A stretch of 64,000 nucleotides of DNA from Fibrobacter succinogenes (GCA_902779055.1 CACZAD010000008.1:1-64000); one strand, 5' to 3'. Numbered from the stretch's first letter, positions 1 through 8,660 are shown. Made by a program: numbers and translations. Notes: generated by a model from the sequence alone, not told the origin.

Positions 1-732
1 CATTGCAGCCCGGATGGCACGTTCCCGCGCGGTGCAGAACCGATTCCTGAAAATCTCGGTGACTTGCGCAAGGCTGTCAAGGATAACGGCTGCGCTGTCG
101 GCTTTGCCGTGGATCCGGATGCAGACCGCTGCGCTCTCGTTGATGGCTTGGGACAAAGTATTGGTGAAGAGTACACGCTTGCGATTGCAACAGACGAAGT
201 GCTTGCCCAGAAGAAGGGTAGCGTTTGCGTGAACCTCTCCACGAGCCGCATGAACGAAGATGTCGCCGCCAAGTACGGTTGCGAATTCAGCCGCGCGAAG
301 GTCGGTGAAATCAACGTTAGCCTCCAGATGATCGAAAACGGTTGCGTCATCGGCGGTGAAGGTAACGGCGGTGTGATTCTCCCGGCACTCCATTACGGTC
401 GCGATAGCCTCGTGGCGGCAGCACTCGTGCTTAGCTGGATGGCCCACCATAATGGCGGTCCGGAAAAGTTCGTGGCTGAAAATCCGGCTTACGTGATGCC
501 GAAGAAAAAGTTCGAACTCGGCGACAAGAAGGTTGCTGACATTCTCCCGAAGGTCAAGGCAGAATTTGCCGGCTGGAAGACGGACGAACGCGACGGTCTC
601 TGGCTCGGGAGCGAAAAGTCCTGGGTGCATGTGCGCGCCAGCAACACGGAACCTGTGATCCGCGTGATTGCCGAAGCTCCGACTGCTGAAGAGGCTGAAT
701 CGCTCTGCTCTAAAGTGGAAAAACTCATTTAG
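1..732 (+). CDS. Phosphoglucosamine/phosphomannomutase, C-terminal part
   Basis: The gene enters from outside the window, so only about 243 C-terminal residues are visible. Enzymes of this family move a phosphate between C6 and C1 of a hexose in the cytoplasm, feeding cell-wall or nucleotide-sugar synthesis. The metal-binding loop DPDADRCALVDG lies near the start of the visible part. It is followed by the sugar-binding segment GGEGNGGVILPALHYGRD and the C-terminal phosphate-binding motif RASNTEPVIRV. The active-site serine would be upstream and cannot be checked. Substrate (glucosamine-, mannose- or glucose-phosphate) cannot be decided from this part. Family assignment is firm. Confidence 0.9.
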   Translation, partial: HCSPDGTFPRGAEPIPENLGDLRKAVKDNGCAVGFAVDPDADRCALVDGLGQSIGEEYTLAIATDEVLAQKKGSVCVNLSTSRMNEDVAAKYGCEFSRAKVGEINVSLQMIENGCVIGGEGNGGVILPALHYGRDSLVAAALVLSWMAHHNGGPEKFVAENPAYVMPKKKFELGDKKVADILPKVKAEFAGWKTDERDGLWLGSEKSWVHVRASNTEPVIRVIAEAPTAEEAESLCSKVEKLI

Positions 733-765
733 TAGGCAGTAGACAGTAGGAAGTAGGCAGTAATG

Positions 766-847
766 TCACCCCGGCCTCAGTGCCGGGGTCTCCTTTTTTA
801 GAGTGTTCCCAACTGTCATCCCGGCCTTGTGCCGGGACGGGGTCGCC
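766..847. repeat. Two copies of a dispersed GTCAYCCCGGC hairpin repeat
   Basis: Two related units lie side by side (766-794 and 816-847). Each has the form GTCAYCCCGGCC, a short loop, then GCCGGG and a GTCTCC or GTCGCC end, followed by a T-run. They can fold as hairpins and may also terminate transcription between the convergent genes on either side. Related units occur at 5944, 13619, 13723 and 38440 and inside the gene at 51768. Just before them (732-764) is a short low-complexity stretch built from GTAGGCAGTA/GGAAGTA words. Confidence 0.75.
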
Positions 848-864
848 TTTTTTGGGGGCGTTTT

Positions 865-2349
865 CTAGAACTGTGTAATAAATTCCCAGCCGGTTTCTGT
901 TGTCCAAACCTTGCCGTCTTCGCGGGGGGTGTATGTATGCTCGCCCTTGAACGTACACCATTTCACGGGGAAGCGCGGATCGACGGTCTTATAATCATAG
1001 CACACGTGATTGCCGCTGCCAGTGTATTCTTCGGCCTGTTCGCCTCTGGCGTCGGTGAAGTTTCCGTCATCATCGGTTTTACCGTTGTTCTTGAGGATTC
1101 TGTCGCGGGCGCTACGTCCGAGCTTTGGTGTGCACAGATTGTCTTCCATGCCGACCGTTCCCATCCATGCGATGGGCAAACCCTTGTTCTTGGGCATATA
1201 AATCACTTGGTCCATTGTCGCAAATACCACCACGCCGCGCAAACGGTGCTGGAAATCCTGGGCAAGCGCGTTAGAGAACATTGCACCAAAGCTGAACCCG
1301 ATGGAGAACACGCGCGAAGTATCGACGCAAAGGTTCTCGTTTAAGTAGGTGAGGAATTCATCGAAGAAAAGGTGGTCTTTGTTGTCGTTGCAACGCCATG
1401 GATTTTCTTTGCCGTTTTCATCCGTGTATCCGTGCGGTGCCACGAAGATGGTGTTTTCTTTGGCTCCCTTTTGGTTGCGGAATCCGTAATAAGCTTCCTT
1501 AGTAGCCACGTTTTTGGCGGAACCGCCCATATAATGCATGCCGAATACAAGACGGTAGGGCTTATTCTTGTCATAATTCTCGGGCATCGTGAGGTAAATC
1601 TCGTGTTCGATGCCGCCACCCGTGAATTTGAAGTAGTCCTTTAACGTGTTGTCTTTGCCGCAACCCTTGCTCGGTGTTGGGGCGTTGCCTATGGCGTAGC
1701 CGAATGCGTACGTTTGTTCGCCGGGAACTGCGGATCCTGACTTTTTGAGATTCAGGGTTAATGTCGTGTCGAGCTTGGGGAGGAACACCTTGAGAGTGTC
1801 ATAATCCTTTGCTGCTACGACCAAAGTATCTTTGGAATCGTCTTCGACTTTGAGGAGGCCCCCTCGCGAAGCGGAATAAGATTGGTTGAACGAGCTTTCC
1901 GTTGTAAACGGAATGGCCTGCTGTGCATTGCCGACCCGGACGCGGGCGACATAAGAACCTTTTGCGAGGACTCCCTGACGCAAATCGACCTGTCCCGTAC
2001 CATAGAGCGTTTGGCGGAGTACCTGATTGCCTGCCATATCGAAAATAGACACTTGCACGGGGGTATTGAGACTTTGTGCAAAATGAAGAATGCCGTTTGC
2101 ATAGCTGAGATATCCCGGCGTTAAGCTACCACCGTGTAGCCCCACAATCGTATCTGTTTTTTGTTCGATTGTAAACTTGCCGTCGGAATCGGTTGTTGCC
2201 GATTTCCCTTTTAAAAGAAGCTGGACGGTTGCCCCTGAAATTGGAGTGCCTGCTTCGTTTTGAACGGTTCCGCTCAACGTATAAGCGGATGCTGTGGAAA
2301 ATGCTGCTATAAGAGCAACAGGGAATACGAAAAAAAAGACTTTTTTCAT
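865..2349 (-). CDS. Secreted CE1-type carbohydrate esterase, paralogue 1
   Basis: This is a 494-residue exported alpha/beta-hydrolase, probably an acetyl-xylan or feruloyl esterase that removes side groups from hemicellulose. A signal peptide is followed by a carboxypeptidase-regulatory-like beta domain (about residues 24-70). Next comes a sorting-type beta domain with the motif VQVSIFDMAGNQV (about 85-155). The catalytic part starts near 230. The nucleophile serine is in GFSFG (about 350) and a candidate catalytic histidine is in GEHTY near the end. The start was chosen because AGGAG lies 7 nt upstream of this ATG and the signal peptide begins here. It is the most divergent of three tandem paralogues. 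The true substrate is not shown by the sequence. Confidence 0.85.
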   Translation of the reverse strand: MKKVFFFVFPVALIAAFSTASAYTLSGTVQNEAGTPISGATVQLLLKGKSATTDSDGKFTIEQKTDTIVGLHGGSLTPGYLSYANGILHFAQSLNTPVQVSIFDMAGNQVLRQTLYGTGQVDLRQGVLAKGSYVARVRVGNAQQAIPFTTESSFNQSYSASRGGLLKVEDDSKDTLVVAAKDYDTLKVFLPKLDTTLTLNLKKSGSAVPGEQTYAFGYAIGNAPTPSKGCGKDNTLKDYFKFTGGGIEHEIYLTMPENYDKNKPYRLVFGMHYMGGSAKNVATKEAYYGFRNQKGAKENTIFVAPHGYTDENGKENPWRCNDNKDHLFFDEFLTYLNENLCVDTSRVFSIGFSFGAMFSNALAQDFQHRLRGVVVFATMDQVIYMPKNKGLPIAWMGTVGMEDNLCTPKLGRSARDRILKNNGKTDDDGNFTDARGEQAEEYTGSGNHVCYDYKTVDPRFPVKWCTFKGEHTYTPREDGKVWTTETGWEFITQF

Positions 2350-2484
2350 GATATAGCTCCTTTCTCGTAACCCCAATGGCTTTCGAATTCTCGACTGCCA
2401 ATACAGACAATATAATTTCCAGAATAACGAAAAGAACGTGGTAAACATTTTTTTATTCGAAAAAAAATGGCCCAAGGCTTCAAC

Positions 2485-2516
2485 AAAAAGGGTTCGCCAA
2501 ATGGCGGACCCTTTAT
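2485..2516 (-). terminator. Rho-independent terminator of the second esterase gene
   Basis: The arms AAAGGGT.CGCC and GGCGGACCCTTT pair around an AAAT loop. Read on the minus strand the stem is followed by a run of T. It lies 24 nt after the stop codon at 2540. Confidence 0.8.
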
Positions 2517-2539
2517 TTTAGAGAGGAGTATAGGAATTT

Positions 2540-4057
2540 CTAGAACTGCTCAAAGAACTTGTGGACTTCTTCAGGAACCCAAGTTTGTTCCCAGTTCCAG
2601 CCGACGCCCATGTTACCGGTGTCGTGAGCTGTCCACTGGTGGTCACCCGGCCAGCTGCACCACTTGACCGGGAAGCGTTCGTCGACGTTCTTGAAGTCGT
2701 AGCAGACGTGTCCGGTGTTGCCGTTCACTTCTTCGGGCTTTTCGGAGCTTGCATCGGTGAAGTCGCCGTTGGCGTCGGCCTTGCCGTTACGCTTGAGAAT
2801 TCTCGGAAGGGCGCTATTTTTGGCGCGGTTGTAATCGCATCTGCCGTCGTTTTTGCCGTGAACGTTCATCCAGGCAATCGGCAAGTTCTTCATGTTGTTG
2901 CCTTCGGGGAGCCAAATGTTATAGTCAGCGACAGCGTAGGTGGCTGCTGCACGGACGCGGCTCTGCATGTCCTGCATCAAGGAGTAGCTGAACATGGCGC
3001 CAAAGCTGAAACCCGTAATGAACACGCGGCTGGTATCGATGCAGTAGTTATCGTTCAAAGTCGTGAGCGTCTGGGCGAAGAAGTCGTGGTCGCCCTGGCC
3101 CTTGGTCCAGAGGCCGCCAATGGCGTCAAGCGAAACAAATATGTAGTCGCCGTTCTTGTCGAGAACCTGCTGGCCATAGTACGGAGTCGGATGGTCGTAG
3201 TCTGCAGAGTGATGCACAAAGTCTTCGCCGCGGCTACCGTAGCAGTGGAGTGCAAAGAGAACCTTGTGCGGTTTCGTGTTGTCGTAGTTCTTGGGCAAGG
3301 TGATAAAGTAGTCGCGCGTGTCGCTACCGACCTTGATCTGGAACTGGTCGCCGTTTTCGACGCTCTTGACTTTCTTCAATGTGGAATTGGTGCCGCAGCC
3401 CTTACTCGGGGTCGGTGTGTTTTTCAAGGCGTAGCCAAACTTGTATGTAGGTTCGGATTTCTTGAGCTTCACGTCGACGGTCGTGTCGAGCGTTCCTAGC
3501 GGCACGGTGAGCGTGTCATAGCCGTCAAATGTAAAGCGGAGAGCTTCGTCCTTGGCAGCTTCCTTCATGAGGGCGCTTGCGTCTTGTGAACCGAAGGAGC
3601 TGTTGAATCCGCCGTCTGTTGTAAACTTGAAGTTCTGTTTTGCGCTGCCTACAGAAACCTGTGCGAAGTAGGTGCCACGTGCGCTGACCTTCTTGCTCAG
3701 GTCGAGCGTGCCAGTCCCCTGCAAGGAACTCTTGAAAACCTGATTGCCGAGAGAGTTGTAAATTGAGACCTGTACGGGCGAGGTGCTGCTCTGTGAATAC
3801 GAAAGGATCCCGTTGTTCACGCTGATGTAGCCGACCGCATTTCGGAAGGCGGACTTGATGCCCACTTCTTCTTCCTCGATGGTGAATTTGCCTTTATCGT
3901 CGGTCGTCGTGCTTTTGCCTTCCTTGAGAAGGCTTACCGAAGCGCCCTTGATGGCCTTGCCATCTTCATCCGAAACGGAACCTGTGATGCTGTAGGCCGA
4001 AGCCAGTCCGCAGAATGCGCATAGACTTGCTGTCGTGAAAATTTTGGGTGATTTCAT
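2540..4057 (-). CDS. Secreted CE1-type carbohydrate esterase, paralogue 2
   Basis: This is a 505-residue exported esterase with the same architecture as its neighbours: signal peptide, carboxypeptidase-regulatory-like domain (YSITGSVSDEDGKAIKGASV), sorting-type domain with VQVSIYNSLGNQVF, then the hydrolase. The nucleophile motif is GFSFG (about residue 349), preceded by CIDTSRVFITG. The acid candidate is in HGKNDGRCDY and the histidine in GDHQW. AGGAG precedes two adjacent ATGs (4060 and 4057); the second has the better spacing. It has its own terminator and upstream palindrome, so it is probably transcribed separately. CE1 family membership is likely. The ester it cleaves is unknown. Confidence 0.87.
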   Translation of the reverse strand: MKSPKIFTTASLCAFCGLASAYSITGSVSDEDGKAIKGASVSLLKEGKSTTTDDKGKFTIEEEEVGIKSAFRNAVGYISVNNGILSYSQSSTSPVQVSIYNSLGNQVFKSSLQGTGTLDLSKKVSARGTYFAQVSVGSAKQNFKFTTDGGFNSSFGSQDASALMKEAAKDEALRFTFDGYDTLTVPLGTLDTTVDVKLKKSEPTYKFGYALKNTPTPSKGCGTNSTLKKVKSVENGDQFQIKVGSDTRDYFITLPKNYDNTKPHKVLFALHCYGSRGEDFVHHSADYDHPTPYYGQQVLDKNGDYIFVSLDAIGGLWTKGQGDHDFFAQTLTTLNDNYCIDTSRVFITGFSFGAMFSYSLMQDMQSRVRAAATYAVADYNIWLPEGNNMKNLPIAWMNVHGKNDGRCDYNRAKNSALPRILKRNGKADANGDFTDASSEKPEEVNGNTGHVCYDFKNVDERFPVKWCSWPGDHQWTAHDTGNMGVGWNWEQTWVPEEVHKFFEQF

Positions 4058-4158
4058 CATACTACTCCTTTTTACCAAAACTCCTAACTAGAAACACTCC
4101 TCATTATAAACTAATCTAAATACAGATGTGATCAATGTTACACGGACGTGCTTTTTGA

Positions 4159-4179
4159 TTATAGACGAATTGTCTATAA
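4159..4179. promoter_or_regulatory. Perfect inverted repeat upstream of esterase 2
   Basis: TTATAGAC and GTCTATAA form 8-bp perfect arms around GAATT. The site lies about 100 nt before the start of the second esterase and just past the terminator of the third. A shorter related palindrome, ATAGACTCTAT, lies upstream of the third esterase at 5847-5857. It may be an operator for a shared regulator; this is inference. Confidence 0.45.
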
Positions 4180-4194
4180 AATGATTTTTACAAA

Positions 4195-4230
4195 AAAGAA
4201 AGGCCTCCGCGTTGGGAGACCTTTCTTGTA
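4195..4230 (-). terminator. Rho-independent terminator of the third esterase gene
   Basis: AAGAAAGGCCTCC pairs with GGGAGACCTTTCTT around a short loop. On the minus strand it is followed by TTTTTTG. It lies 32 nt after the stop codon at 4262. Confidence 0.8.
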
Positions 4231-4261
4231 GAGAGTAGTCAATTATGAATGTCGTTTGCTG

Positions 4262-5764
4262 TTAGAACTGGCCGAAGAACTTGTTGACTTCTTCAGGAAC
4301 CCAGGTGTTCTGCCACTGACCGTTGTCCGAAGCGGTCCACTGGTGGCCACCGCCCCAGGTGCAGAGCTTGACCGGGAAGCGCGGGTCTACGCTCTTGAAG
4401 TCGTAGCAGACGTGAGTGTTGCCACCGCTATACTTCGTTGCCTTTTCCTTGCCGCGAGCGTCGGTGCCGTCCGGGCCGTTGTTGGCGAGGATGCGGTCCA
4501 CAGAGCTATCGACGCGGCTGTAAGAGCAGAGGTTGTCCTGAGAGCCATGCACGTCCATCCATGCGATTGGCTTGCCGGCGTTCTTCGGGATGTAAATGTT
4601 CCAGTCAGCCACGGCGTAAACGGCAACAGCGCGGATGCGGTGCTGGAATACCTGTGCCAAGGAGTTTGTCACCATAGAACCGAAGCTGAAGCCCGTCACG
4701 AATACGCGAGAGGTATCAATGCAGTAGTTTTCTTCGAGCTTGGTGAGGAGTTCATCAAAGAAGATATGGTCCTTGTTGTCGCCGGTGCGCCAGGGGCTTC
4801 CGTCCGTATCGCCGCGCGGAGCGACAAAGATGAATTCGTTGTTCTTGTCGAGATTCTGCTGGCCATAGTACGGAGACGGATGGTCGGCGTCCGGAGAATG
4901 GTTCGTGAAGTCTTCGGCGTTAGAGCCCATACAGTGCATGGCGAAGAGAATCTTGTACGGCTTGGTGTTGTCGTAGTTCTTCGGAAGCGTGACCCAGAAT
5001 TCACGGTTCAGGCCAGCGCTTGTCATGTTGTACTTCTTGGCGTTGCTGTTCTGACCGGTCGACTGGAGCTTCGAATTCACGCCGCAGCCCTTACTCGGGG
5101 TCGGGGCGTTCTTCAAGGCGTAACCGAATGCGTAAGTCTGTTCGGTAGAAACCTTCGTGAGCTTTACCTTGAGAGTCGTGTCAAGCGTGTTGAGCGCGAT
5201 GGTGAGCGTGTCGTAGTCTTCGGCGACAAAGCGGATGGCTTCGCCTTTCTGGGCGTCCTTCATGAGGGCTACGTCAGACTGTGCGCCGAGGGTGCTGCTG
5301 TAGCTCCCTTCCGACGTGAACTTGATGCTCTGCTTGGCGCTGCCCACAGAAACCTGTGCGTAGTAAGTGCCACGTGCGCTGACCTTCTTGCTCAGGTCGA
5401 GCGTGCCGGATCCCTGCAAGGAGGCCTTGAAAACCTGGTTGCCGAGGGAGTTGAAAATCTTGACCTGGACAGGGGAGGAACTGCTCTGCGAATAAGAAAG
5501 GATGCCGTTGTTGATGTTTATGTACCCGACGGAGCTTCTGAAGCTCGGGTTGAGGCCCACTTCTTCTTCGTCTTCGTGGATGGTGAACTTGCCCTGGTCA
5601 TCTGTTTTTGTGGTCTTGCCTTCCTTGAGGAGGCTTACCGAAACGTCCTTGAGGGCTTTGCCCTGATCGTCGGAAACGGTTCCGCTAATCGTATAGGCAA
5701 ATGATGTGGTACATAAGGCCGCAACGCATACTGCGGACACTAACGAAAAATGTTTCGTTTTCAT
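4262..5764 (-). CDS. Secreted CE1-type carbohydrate esterase, paralogue 3
   Basis: This 500-residue exported esterase is the closest relative of paralogue 2. Order: signal peptide ending at TSFA, regulatory-like beta domain (YTISGTVSDDQGKALKDVSV), sorting-type domain with VQVKIFNSLGNQVF, hydrolase domain. The nucleophile motif GFSFG is at about residue 359, DVHGSQDNLC probably holds the acid, and GGGHQW the histidine. AGGAG lies 6 nt before the chosen ATG. Its presence with two paralogues, near GH5 and GH9 enzymes, suggests debranching of plant cell-wall polysaccharide outside the cell. No carbohydrate-binding module was recognised. Confidence 0.87.
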   Translation of the reverse strand: MKTKHFSLVSAVCVAALCTTSFAYTISGTVSDDQGKALKDVSVSLLKEGKTTKTDDQGKFTIHEDEEEVGLNPSFRSSVGYININNGILSYSQSSSSPVQVKIFNSLGNQVFKASLQGSGTLDLSKKVSARGTYYAQVSVGSAKQSIKFTSEGSYSSTLGAQSDVALMKDAQKGEAIRFVAEDYDTLTIALNTLDTTLKVKLTKVSTEQTYAFGYALKNAPTPSKGCGVNSKLQSTGQNSNAKKYNMTSAGLNREFWVTLPKNYDNTKPYKILFAMHCMGSNAEDFTNHSPDADHPSPYYGQQNLDKNNEFIFVAPRGDTDGSPWRTGDNKDHIFFDELLTKLEENYCIDTSRVFVTGFSFGSMVTNSLAQVFQHRIRAVAVYAVADWNIYIPKNAGKPIAWMDVHGSQDNLCSYSRVDSSVDRILANNGPDGTDARGKEKATKYSGGNTHVCYDFKSVDPRFPVKLCTWGGGHQWTASDNGQWQNTWVPEEVNKFFGQF

Positions 5765-5820
5765 CGAACACTCCTTTTTGAAATCCAAATATTTTCTTTG
5801 GACTCCACCTTAACCTCAAC

Positions 5821-5857
5821 CTATAATCTATTATAGTAAATAGAAGATAGACTCTAT
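5821..5857. promoter_or_regulatory. AT-rich palindromes upstream of esterase 3
   Basis: CTATAATCTATTATAG (5821-5836) is a perfect palindrome and ATAGACTCTAT (5847-5857) is a second. Both lie 57-93 nt before the start of the third esterase. The second resembles the longer inverted repeat before esterase 2. A promoter or operator role is inferred from position only. Confidence 0.4.
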
Positions 5858-5943
5858 TGTAAATATATTGTTATGGACTTTTTGTCAAGAATTTGACGGA
5901 AAAACAGTTTTTTGTAAGTTTTTGGTCCGTAGTCGTAACCTCG

Positions 5944-5972
5944 GTCATCCTCGACCGTTAGGGAGGAGATCC
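5944..5972. repeat. Dispersed GTCATCCTCGACC repeat unit
   Basis: The unit begins GGTCATCCTCGACCG and ends GGGAGGAGATCC. It is the intergenic counterpart of the sequence found inside the lipoprotein gene at 52488-52514. It lies in the divergent region before the NYN protein gene. Confidence 0.6.
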
Positions 5973-5995
5973 ATACGGTTCTTTGCTTTAAATTC

Positions 5996-6003
5996 TATAT
6001 ATG
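5996..6003 (+). promoter_or_regulatory. TATATATG promoter element 5 nt before the start codon
   Basis: TATATATG is followed by 5 nt and then the ATG at 6009. No Shine-Dalgarno sequence is visible. The geometry is the same as at the cassette regulators (44849, 50881, 57295), suggesting a leaderless transcript. Confidence 0.45.
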
Positions 6004-6008
6004 TTACC

Positions 6009-7166
6009 ATGAACCACATTGCAATTTTTATCGACGCGGAAAACCTCACCAACTGGGTGAAAAATAACGGTGTGCAGTCGTTGATGGACGAACTGCTCCC
6101 TCTTGGGCAGATTGTCGTGCGCAAGGCCTATGGCAAATGGTCCTCTCGCGAACTGATTTCGTTGCAGTCCGTGCTGAACGAGAATGGGTTCGAACTTGTG
6201 CATACGTTCCATCCGGTGAGCGGCAAGAATTCGACCGACATCAAGATGACCGTCGATACGATGGAAGTGGCGCTCGATTCCCAGGTGCAGTGGATTGTGC
6301 TTGCCACGGGTGATTCCGACTTTTCTCCGCTATTCCGCAAGTTGCGCGAACAGGGCAAGGAAGTGATTGGCGTTGGTCCCAAGTCCCCGTTGAGCGAGTG
6401 TGTCAAGAATTCGTGCTCCCGCTACATTTATACCGACGATGCCACGTCCGCAGACGATGATGCAAGTGATGACGATTCCTCGGTGGCAAAGGACCGCTCC
6501 AGCCTGATCGTTTCAGAAAAGATCGATTCTATGGAAATGCTCCGGACGGTTTTGCAAAAGGAAGATGGCCCGATTGCACTTGCCGCCGTCAAGCCCAAGA
6601 TGCTGGGGCTGGACAACGCGTTTAACGAAAAACGCCTTGGATTCAAGACGTTCAAGGATTTTGTGAAGTCGGCGGACTTTGTCCAGATGACAGATGTCGG
6701 TGGCGGTTCATATACGGTCGCGCTTGCGGAGCAGAAGGTGGCCGTCGAAGAAGATGCGCAGATGATTCTGGCCAAGGCGCTCAAGCGTAAGGGCTGGGAC
6801 ATGTTCCCGCGCAACATGCTCAAGAAGATTTATGCAGAAGCCTGCGACATCACGTCGTTTGTGCCGATGTGCAAGCAGGACCTGGTCCAGGAAATTGTTG
6901 CAAAGAATATTGCCGGGACGACTAGCAGCATCATCAATCGTGCGCTGGGGACGTTCTTCAAGGCAAAGCTCGTGACCATCAGCGGTGGTGACGACAAGCT
7001 CTGGACGATTAACGAGACGAACCAGTACTGGAAGGAAATCGACAAGGCGATGCTGGATCGCCTCCGTGTAAGCCTCAAGGAAACGGGACAGAAGGTCTCC
7101 AAGAAGGATATTGTCGGGATTCTCTACGGCAAGTATGCCGACGGCGAAGCTGAAAAGCTTGTGTAG
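6009..7166 (+). CDS. NYN-domain protein with an OST-HTH/LOTUS-like region
   Basis: This is a 385-residue cytoplasmic protein. Residues 1-150 form a NYN (PIN-like, LabA/DUF88 type) domain with acidic residues in [15 protein letters not shown] and [12 protein letters not shown], the usual metal-binding positions. An acidic linker ([10 protein letters not shown]) follows. The next region (about 165-245, ending in GGGSYTV) resembles an OST-HTH/LOTUS domain, and further copies may follow. NYN proteins are thought to be RNA nucleases and LOTUS domains to bind RNA or partner proteins, so an RNA-processing role is inferred. The start was placed at the ATG before [12 protein letters not shown]; upstream in-frame residues are not domain-like. 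Confidence 0.85.
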   Translation: MNHIAIFIDAENLTNWVKNNGVQSLMDELLPLGQIVVRKAYGKWSSRELISLQSVLNENGFELVHTFHPVSGKNSTDIKMTVDTMEVALDSQVQWIVLATGDSDFSPLFRKLREQGKEVIGVGPKSPLSECVKNSCSRYIYTDDATSADDDASDDDSSVAKDRSSLIVSEKIDSMEMLRTVLQKEDGPIALAAVKPKMLGLDNAFNEKRLGFKTFKDFVKSADFVQMTDVGGGSYTVALAEQKVAVEEDAQMILAKALKRKGWDMFPRNMLKKIYAEACDITSFVPMCKQDLVQEIVAKNIAGTTSSIINRALGTFFKAKLVTISGGDDKLWTINETNQYWKEIDKAMLDRLRVSLKETGQKVSKKDIVGILYGKYADGEAEKLV

Positions 7167-7168
7167 CG

Positions 7169-7190
7169 GCTGCGTCGCAGTCTCTTTTTT
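7169..7190 (+). terminator. Short terminator after the NYN gene
   Basis: CTGCG-T-CGCAG forms a small hairpin followed by TCTCTTTTTT, directly after the stop codon. The stem is short, so confidence is moderate. Confidence 0.5.
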
Positions 7191-8487
7191 AATCCAGCTT
7201 CCCTTGATACAAGTCTAGCAGGTTGCGGGCGAGGAGGCTCGTGTACTTTGCGTTCGTGAGCGTCACCTGAGCATTTTCGAGACTGTTCTTTTGTGAGAGA
7301 TAATCCGTATAAGTGAGGGCGCCTGCGTTACGTTGTTCTTCGGCGACGTGCAAGGCTTCCGTTTCTGCTTCGACCTGGAGGATTGCGGCCTTCCACTGCA
7401 TGTCGGCGCTCAAGGCGTTCAGATAAAGCTTTTCGATGGCGGTTTCAAGGGACTTGGCCTGTTCCTTCAGGGATACCATGCTTTCGGTCTCGCTGATCTG
7501 TGCCTGCAAGACCTTGTTTTCGGTGGCGCCGCCGTCAATGATCGGAATGTTCACGTTCAGGGAAATGCTGTGCGAATAGCCGTCCTTGAGCTGTCTGCCG
7601 TACTTGTCGGATTCCCAGGCCTGGAGGCCGGTGCTCGCGCTTGCGCCGAGTGTCACCTTGATGGACTTTCCCTTGCCTGCAATTTCAGTGTTCTTCTGGG
7701 CGACCTGCACGGAGAGGCTGTCGGATTTCAGGCCGGGATGCTTGTCCATCACGGTCTTTTGGAGTTCTTCCAGCGAGGGGATGGGGCTCAGGGCGTCGGG
7801 CGTCTGGATTTCAGATTCGATGCCTGCCACTTCGAAGTTCTCGGTTTCGGGGAGTTCGAGAAGTTGTCTTAAGGTGGTCTTGGCGGTGTTGACGCTCAAC
7901 TGCGCCGACAGCTGCGAAGCCTGCTTCTGCAAGACGTTCGCCTGGGACTGGGTCAAGTCTTTTTTTGTGATGGAGCCCGCATCGAACAACGTATTGTAGT
8001 TTTCGTATTCCGCATTGGCGAGTTCGACAGAGTTGTCGGCGGTGCGGAGCTTTTCGATGGCGGCGAGCAAGTTCATGTAGGCGTTCAGGACGTTTTCCTG
8101 TACGGTGCGTTCCGTTTCCTTGGTCGAGAGGTGCTTCGCTTCTTTGTTGAGTTCGCTTGCACGGATGGAAAGTCTTGTGGAACCGCCGTCCCACAAAGTA
8201 TAAGAACCGCTAATGCCGACGCTAAAGCGGTAGTGGTCTTGCGGACCGTCGCGGAACGGAGAATCGTAAAGGGAGTTGCCGATGCTGGCCGAAAGGGTGG
8301 GGTAGTTCCCGACCTTGGCCTGTTCGATGCTGACGCTAGCCTGCTGTTCACGGAGCCTTGCCGATTCCAGGGATAGGCTCTTTTCCTTGGCCTGCTTGAG
8401 GCACGAGGCTAAGGTCCAAGGACCATCGGCAAAAACAAGAGATGCTGACGCAAGAAAACCGAGAACGACTGCTTTTCTGTAATTCAT
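7189..8487 (-). CDS. TolC-family outer membrane efflux protein
   Basis: This is a 432-residue outer membrane channel protein of type I secretion or efflux systems. A signal peptide ends at VFADGPW. Two similar halves follow, each with long heptad-rich helices, for example NTAKTTLRQLLELPETENFEV and the C-terminal ENAQVTLTNAKYTSLLARNLL. The motif TLASCLKQAKEKSLSLESARL is typical of the TolC N-terminus. No periplasmic adaptor or pump gene is adjacent, and the MacB-like exporter is 15 kb away on the same strand. The family is clear; the partner pump is unknown. Confidence 0.92.
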   Translation of the reverse strand: MNYRKAVVLGFLASASLVFADGPWTLASCLKQAKEKSLSLESARLREQQASVSIEQAKVGNYPTLSASIGNSLYDSPFRDGPQDHYRFSVGISGSYTLWDGGSTRLSIRASELNKEAKHLSTKETERTVQENVLNAYMNLLAAIEKLRTADNSVELANAEYENYNTLFDAGSITKKDLTQSQANVLQKQASQLSAQLSVNTAKTTLRQLLELPETENFEVAGIESEIQTPDALSPIPSLEELQKTVMDKHPGLKSDSLSVQVAQKNTEIAGKGKSIKVTLGASASTGLQAWESDKYGRQLKDGYSHSISLNVNIPIIDGGATENKVLQAQISETESMVSLKEQAKSLETAIEKLYLNALSADMQWKAAILQVEAETEALHVAEEQRNAGALTYTDYLSQKNSLENAQVTLTNAKYTSLLARNLLDLYQGKLD

Positions 8488-8555
8488 ACCTTTTAGATGC
8501 CCCAGCTACATATTTTGGTTGCTTGAATTTTAAGATAGAAAATTTGTACATACAC

Positions 8556-8581
8556 AAAAAGGCTTCCTTGCGGAAGCCTTT
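8556..8581 (-). terminator. Terminator of the tRNA-Val gene
   Basis: AAAGGCTTCC and GGAAGCCTTT pair around TTGC/GCAA. On the minus strand the stem is followed by TTTTTG. It starts 5 nt after the tRNA. Confidence 0.85.
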
Positions 8582-8585
8582 CGAG

Positions 8586-8660
8586 TGGACGGTACTGGAT
8601 TTGAACCAGTGACCTCTGCCGTGTGAAAGCAGCGCTCTAAACCAACTGAGCTAACCGTCC
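8586..8660 (-). tRNA. tRNA-Val (anticodon CAC)
   Basis: On the minus strand the 75-nt sequence folds as a full cloverleaf. The acceptor arms are GGACGGT and ACCGTCC with discriminator A. The D-arm is GCTC...GAGC, the anticodon arm CTGCT-TTCACAC-GGCAG, and the T-arm ACTGG-TTCAAAT-CCAGT. The anticodon is CAC, reading GUG. The 3' CCA is not encoded. Confidence 0.95.

Noticed and set aside
4256-5704. A 482-codon open frame opposite the third esterase
   Set aside because: The esterase frame has a signal peptide, catalytic motifs and two paralogues. The antisense frames of the paralogues look alike only because the coding strands are alike.
5765-6008. A riboswitch in the divergent region before the NYN gene
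   Set aside because: The region holds AT-rich palindromes and one dispersed repeat, but no conserved riboswitch core could be recognised.
7189-8487. TolC-like gene as part of the MacB-like exporter operon
   Set aside because: It is about 14 kb away with many unrelated genes and terminators between, so a shared operon is excluded; functional pairing cannot be shown.
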